Origin: DATFVA01 sp963747755
GTDB taxonomy: Bacteria; Bacteroidota; Ignavibacteria; Ignavibacteriales; Ignavibacteriaceae
Direction of reading: 5' to 3'
Length of the DNA: 64,000 nt
Assembly: GCA_963747755.1 (NCBI GenBank)
Contig: CAVVGK010000014.1
Span: 496,001 to 560,000 of the forward strand
This document shows positions 63,357 through 64,000 of this stretch, in pieces. The position numbers and the translations under genes are program-made. Every line of letters starts with the position of its first letter. Position 1 is the stretch's first letter. Below the pieces are notes generated by a model that did not search any database, was not told the DNA's origin, and saw only the letters and a list, made by a program, of their open reading frames with translations.

Positions 63357-64000
63357 CGCTGCTGTAGTCCCAGGTTAATAAGATCATGAAGATGCAGAAT
63401 GCCGACAGGCTTTGTGCTGTCGCCCACTATTACCAGGGTAGTGATTTTAAAATTCTCCATCTGCTGAAGCGCAAATGAAGCGAGATAAAATTCTTTTGTC
63501 ACCTTCGGGTTTTTTGTCATTATATCTTTGGCTGTAAGGTTTTTTATCTCAAGCGTCCTCTCAAGCAGCCTCCTAAGGTCGCCGTCAGTTATAATTCCTG
63601 TAAGCAAGCCATCCTTATTAACCACACACGTTGTACCAAGTCTTTTCGAAGTAATTTCAAGTATTACATCTTTAATCGATGCCTCTTCAGGCACCGATGG
63701 TATCTTTTCTCCCTTGATCATTATTTCCTTGATCTGGAGGGAGAGGCGCTTACCAAGACTACCGCCCGGATGCAGAAATGCAAAATCCTCAGCCGTAAAG
63801 TCTCTCTTTTCAAGAAGCGCTACAGAGAGGGCATCTCCCATTACCAGTGTTGCCGTGGTAGAGGATGTCGGAGCAAGGTCGTGGGGACAGGCTTCTTCCT
63901 TCACGCCTATGTTAAGGAAAATATCGCATTCATCAGCAAGTTTCGAATCGCGCGATCCGCACATTGCAATCAATGTAACTTTAAGTCGTTTCAGCATCGG
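63353..64000 (-). CDS. kdsD: Arabinose-5-phosphate isomerase, N-terminus cut by window edge
   Basis: The C-terminal 216 codons are visible; the N-terminus lies beyond the window. The SIS domain end shows LAPTSSTTATLVMGDALSVAL and FLHPGGSLGKRL, and two CBS domains follow (about the last 130 residues). It isomerises ribulose-5-phosphate to arabinose-5-phosphate, the first step to Kdo for LPS. It is coupled to lptC. Confidence 0.9.
   Translation of the reverse strand, partial: PMLKRLKVTLIAMCGSRDSKLADECDIFLNIGVKEEACPHDLAPTSSTTATLVMGDALSVALLEKRDFTAEDFAFLHPGGSLGKRLSLQIKEIMIKGEKIPSVPEEASIKDVILEITSKRLGTTCVVNKDGLLTGIITDGDLRRLLERTLEIKNLTAKDIMTKNPKVTKEFYLASFALQQMENFKITTLVIVGDSTKPVGILHLHDLINLGLQQR

Overview
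The window reads as a stretch of chromosome from a member of the Bacteroidota/Chlorobiota lineage, most likely class Ignavibacteria. The basis is an Act-type alternative complex III operon, type IX secretion genes (PorU and PorV families), sorting-type C-termini, a Bacteroidota-style OstA-like LPS-transport gene, AT-rich gaps and few strong ribosome-binding sites. Almost everything from 1 to 39 kb and from 42 to 64 kb lies on the minus strand. Only 39.6-41.8 kb and two short isolated genes are on the plus strand. The assignment rests on gene content alone, since no rRNA is present.

Layout, left to right (transcription runs right to left). 1-8.2 kb: respiratory alternative complex III operon actA, a 66-residue membrane protein, actB, actC, a fused actD-actE, actF and a further cytochrome c cut by the window edge. 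8.7-11.6 kb: glcF/glcD-type FAD and iron-sulfur oxidase. 11.6-15.2 kb: zinc-ribbon membrane protein, C-terminal processing peptidase, thymidylate kinase and a YbbR protein. 15.2-16.5 kb: two bacterial-microcompartment shell proteins with their own likely promoter and terminator but no microcompartment enzymes. 16.5-24.0 kb: ruvX, rel, a broken TPR lipoprotein-like gene, upp, a CoA-disulfide-reductase-like flavoprotein and der. 24.5-36.9 kb: secretion and cell-surface block (membrane protein, peptidase MA/propeller/Omp85-like barrel, degenerate M6-like protein with sorting domain, porV, porU). 37-39.4 kb: peroxiredoxin, HD protein, nth, ferredoxin, tRNA-Glu and tRNA-Gln. 39.6-41.8 kb: four plus-strand genes (NHL protein and three membrane proteins). 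41.8-50.1 kb: tonB, exbD, exbB, HU-SPOR protein, a TonB-receptor-like barrel and a large TPR protein. 50.4-54.5 kb: outer-membrane barrel, TPR protein, tRNA-Leu, and an ECF sigma/anti-sigma pair flanked by two CpxP/Spy-like proteins. 54.7-59.3 kb: an apparent single operon joining phenylalanine hydroxylase, tetrahydrobiopterin-type synthesis genes and peroxide-defence genes. 59.6-64 kb: murB and the LPS transport/Kdo genes lptB, ostA/lptA-like, lptC and kdsD.

Five genes are interrupted: actA (frameshift), actB (in-frame TAG), the TPR gene at 20.2 kb (frameshift in an A8 run), the peptidase/propeller/barrel gene at 25.8 kb (frameshift) and the HU-SPOR gene at 43.9 kb (frameshift). In each, the downstream part stays well conserved and a single-base change restores a sensible protein. 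Assembly error is therefore a leading explanation, but two lesions within 1 kb of the complex III operon deserve checking.

The most unusual items are: the orphan microcompartment pair, one member with an altered pore loop and a Rho-N/SAP-like C-terminal tail; the phenylalanine hydroxylase/tetrahydrobiopterin operon; a secreted M6-family protein that has lost its zinc motif; and a gap at 19.2-19.5 kb with three hairpins that would each show GGA in the loop on the minus strand.
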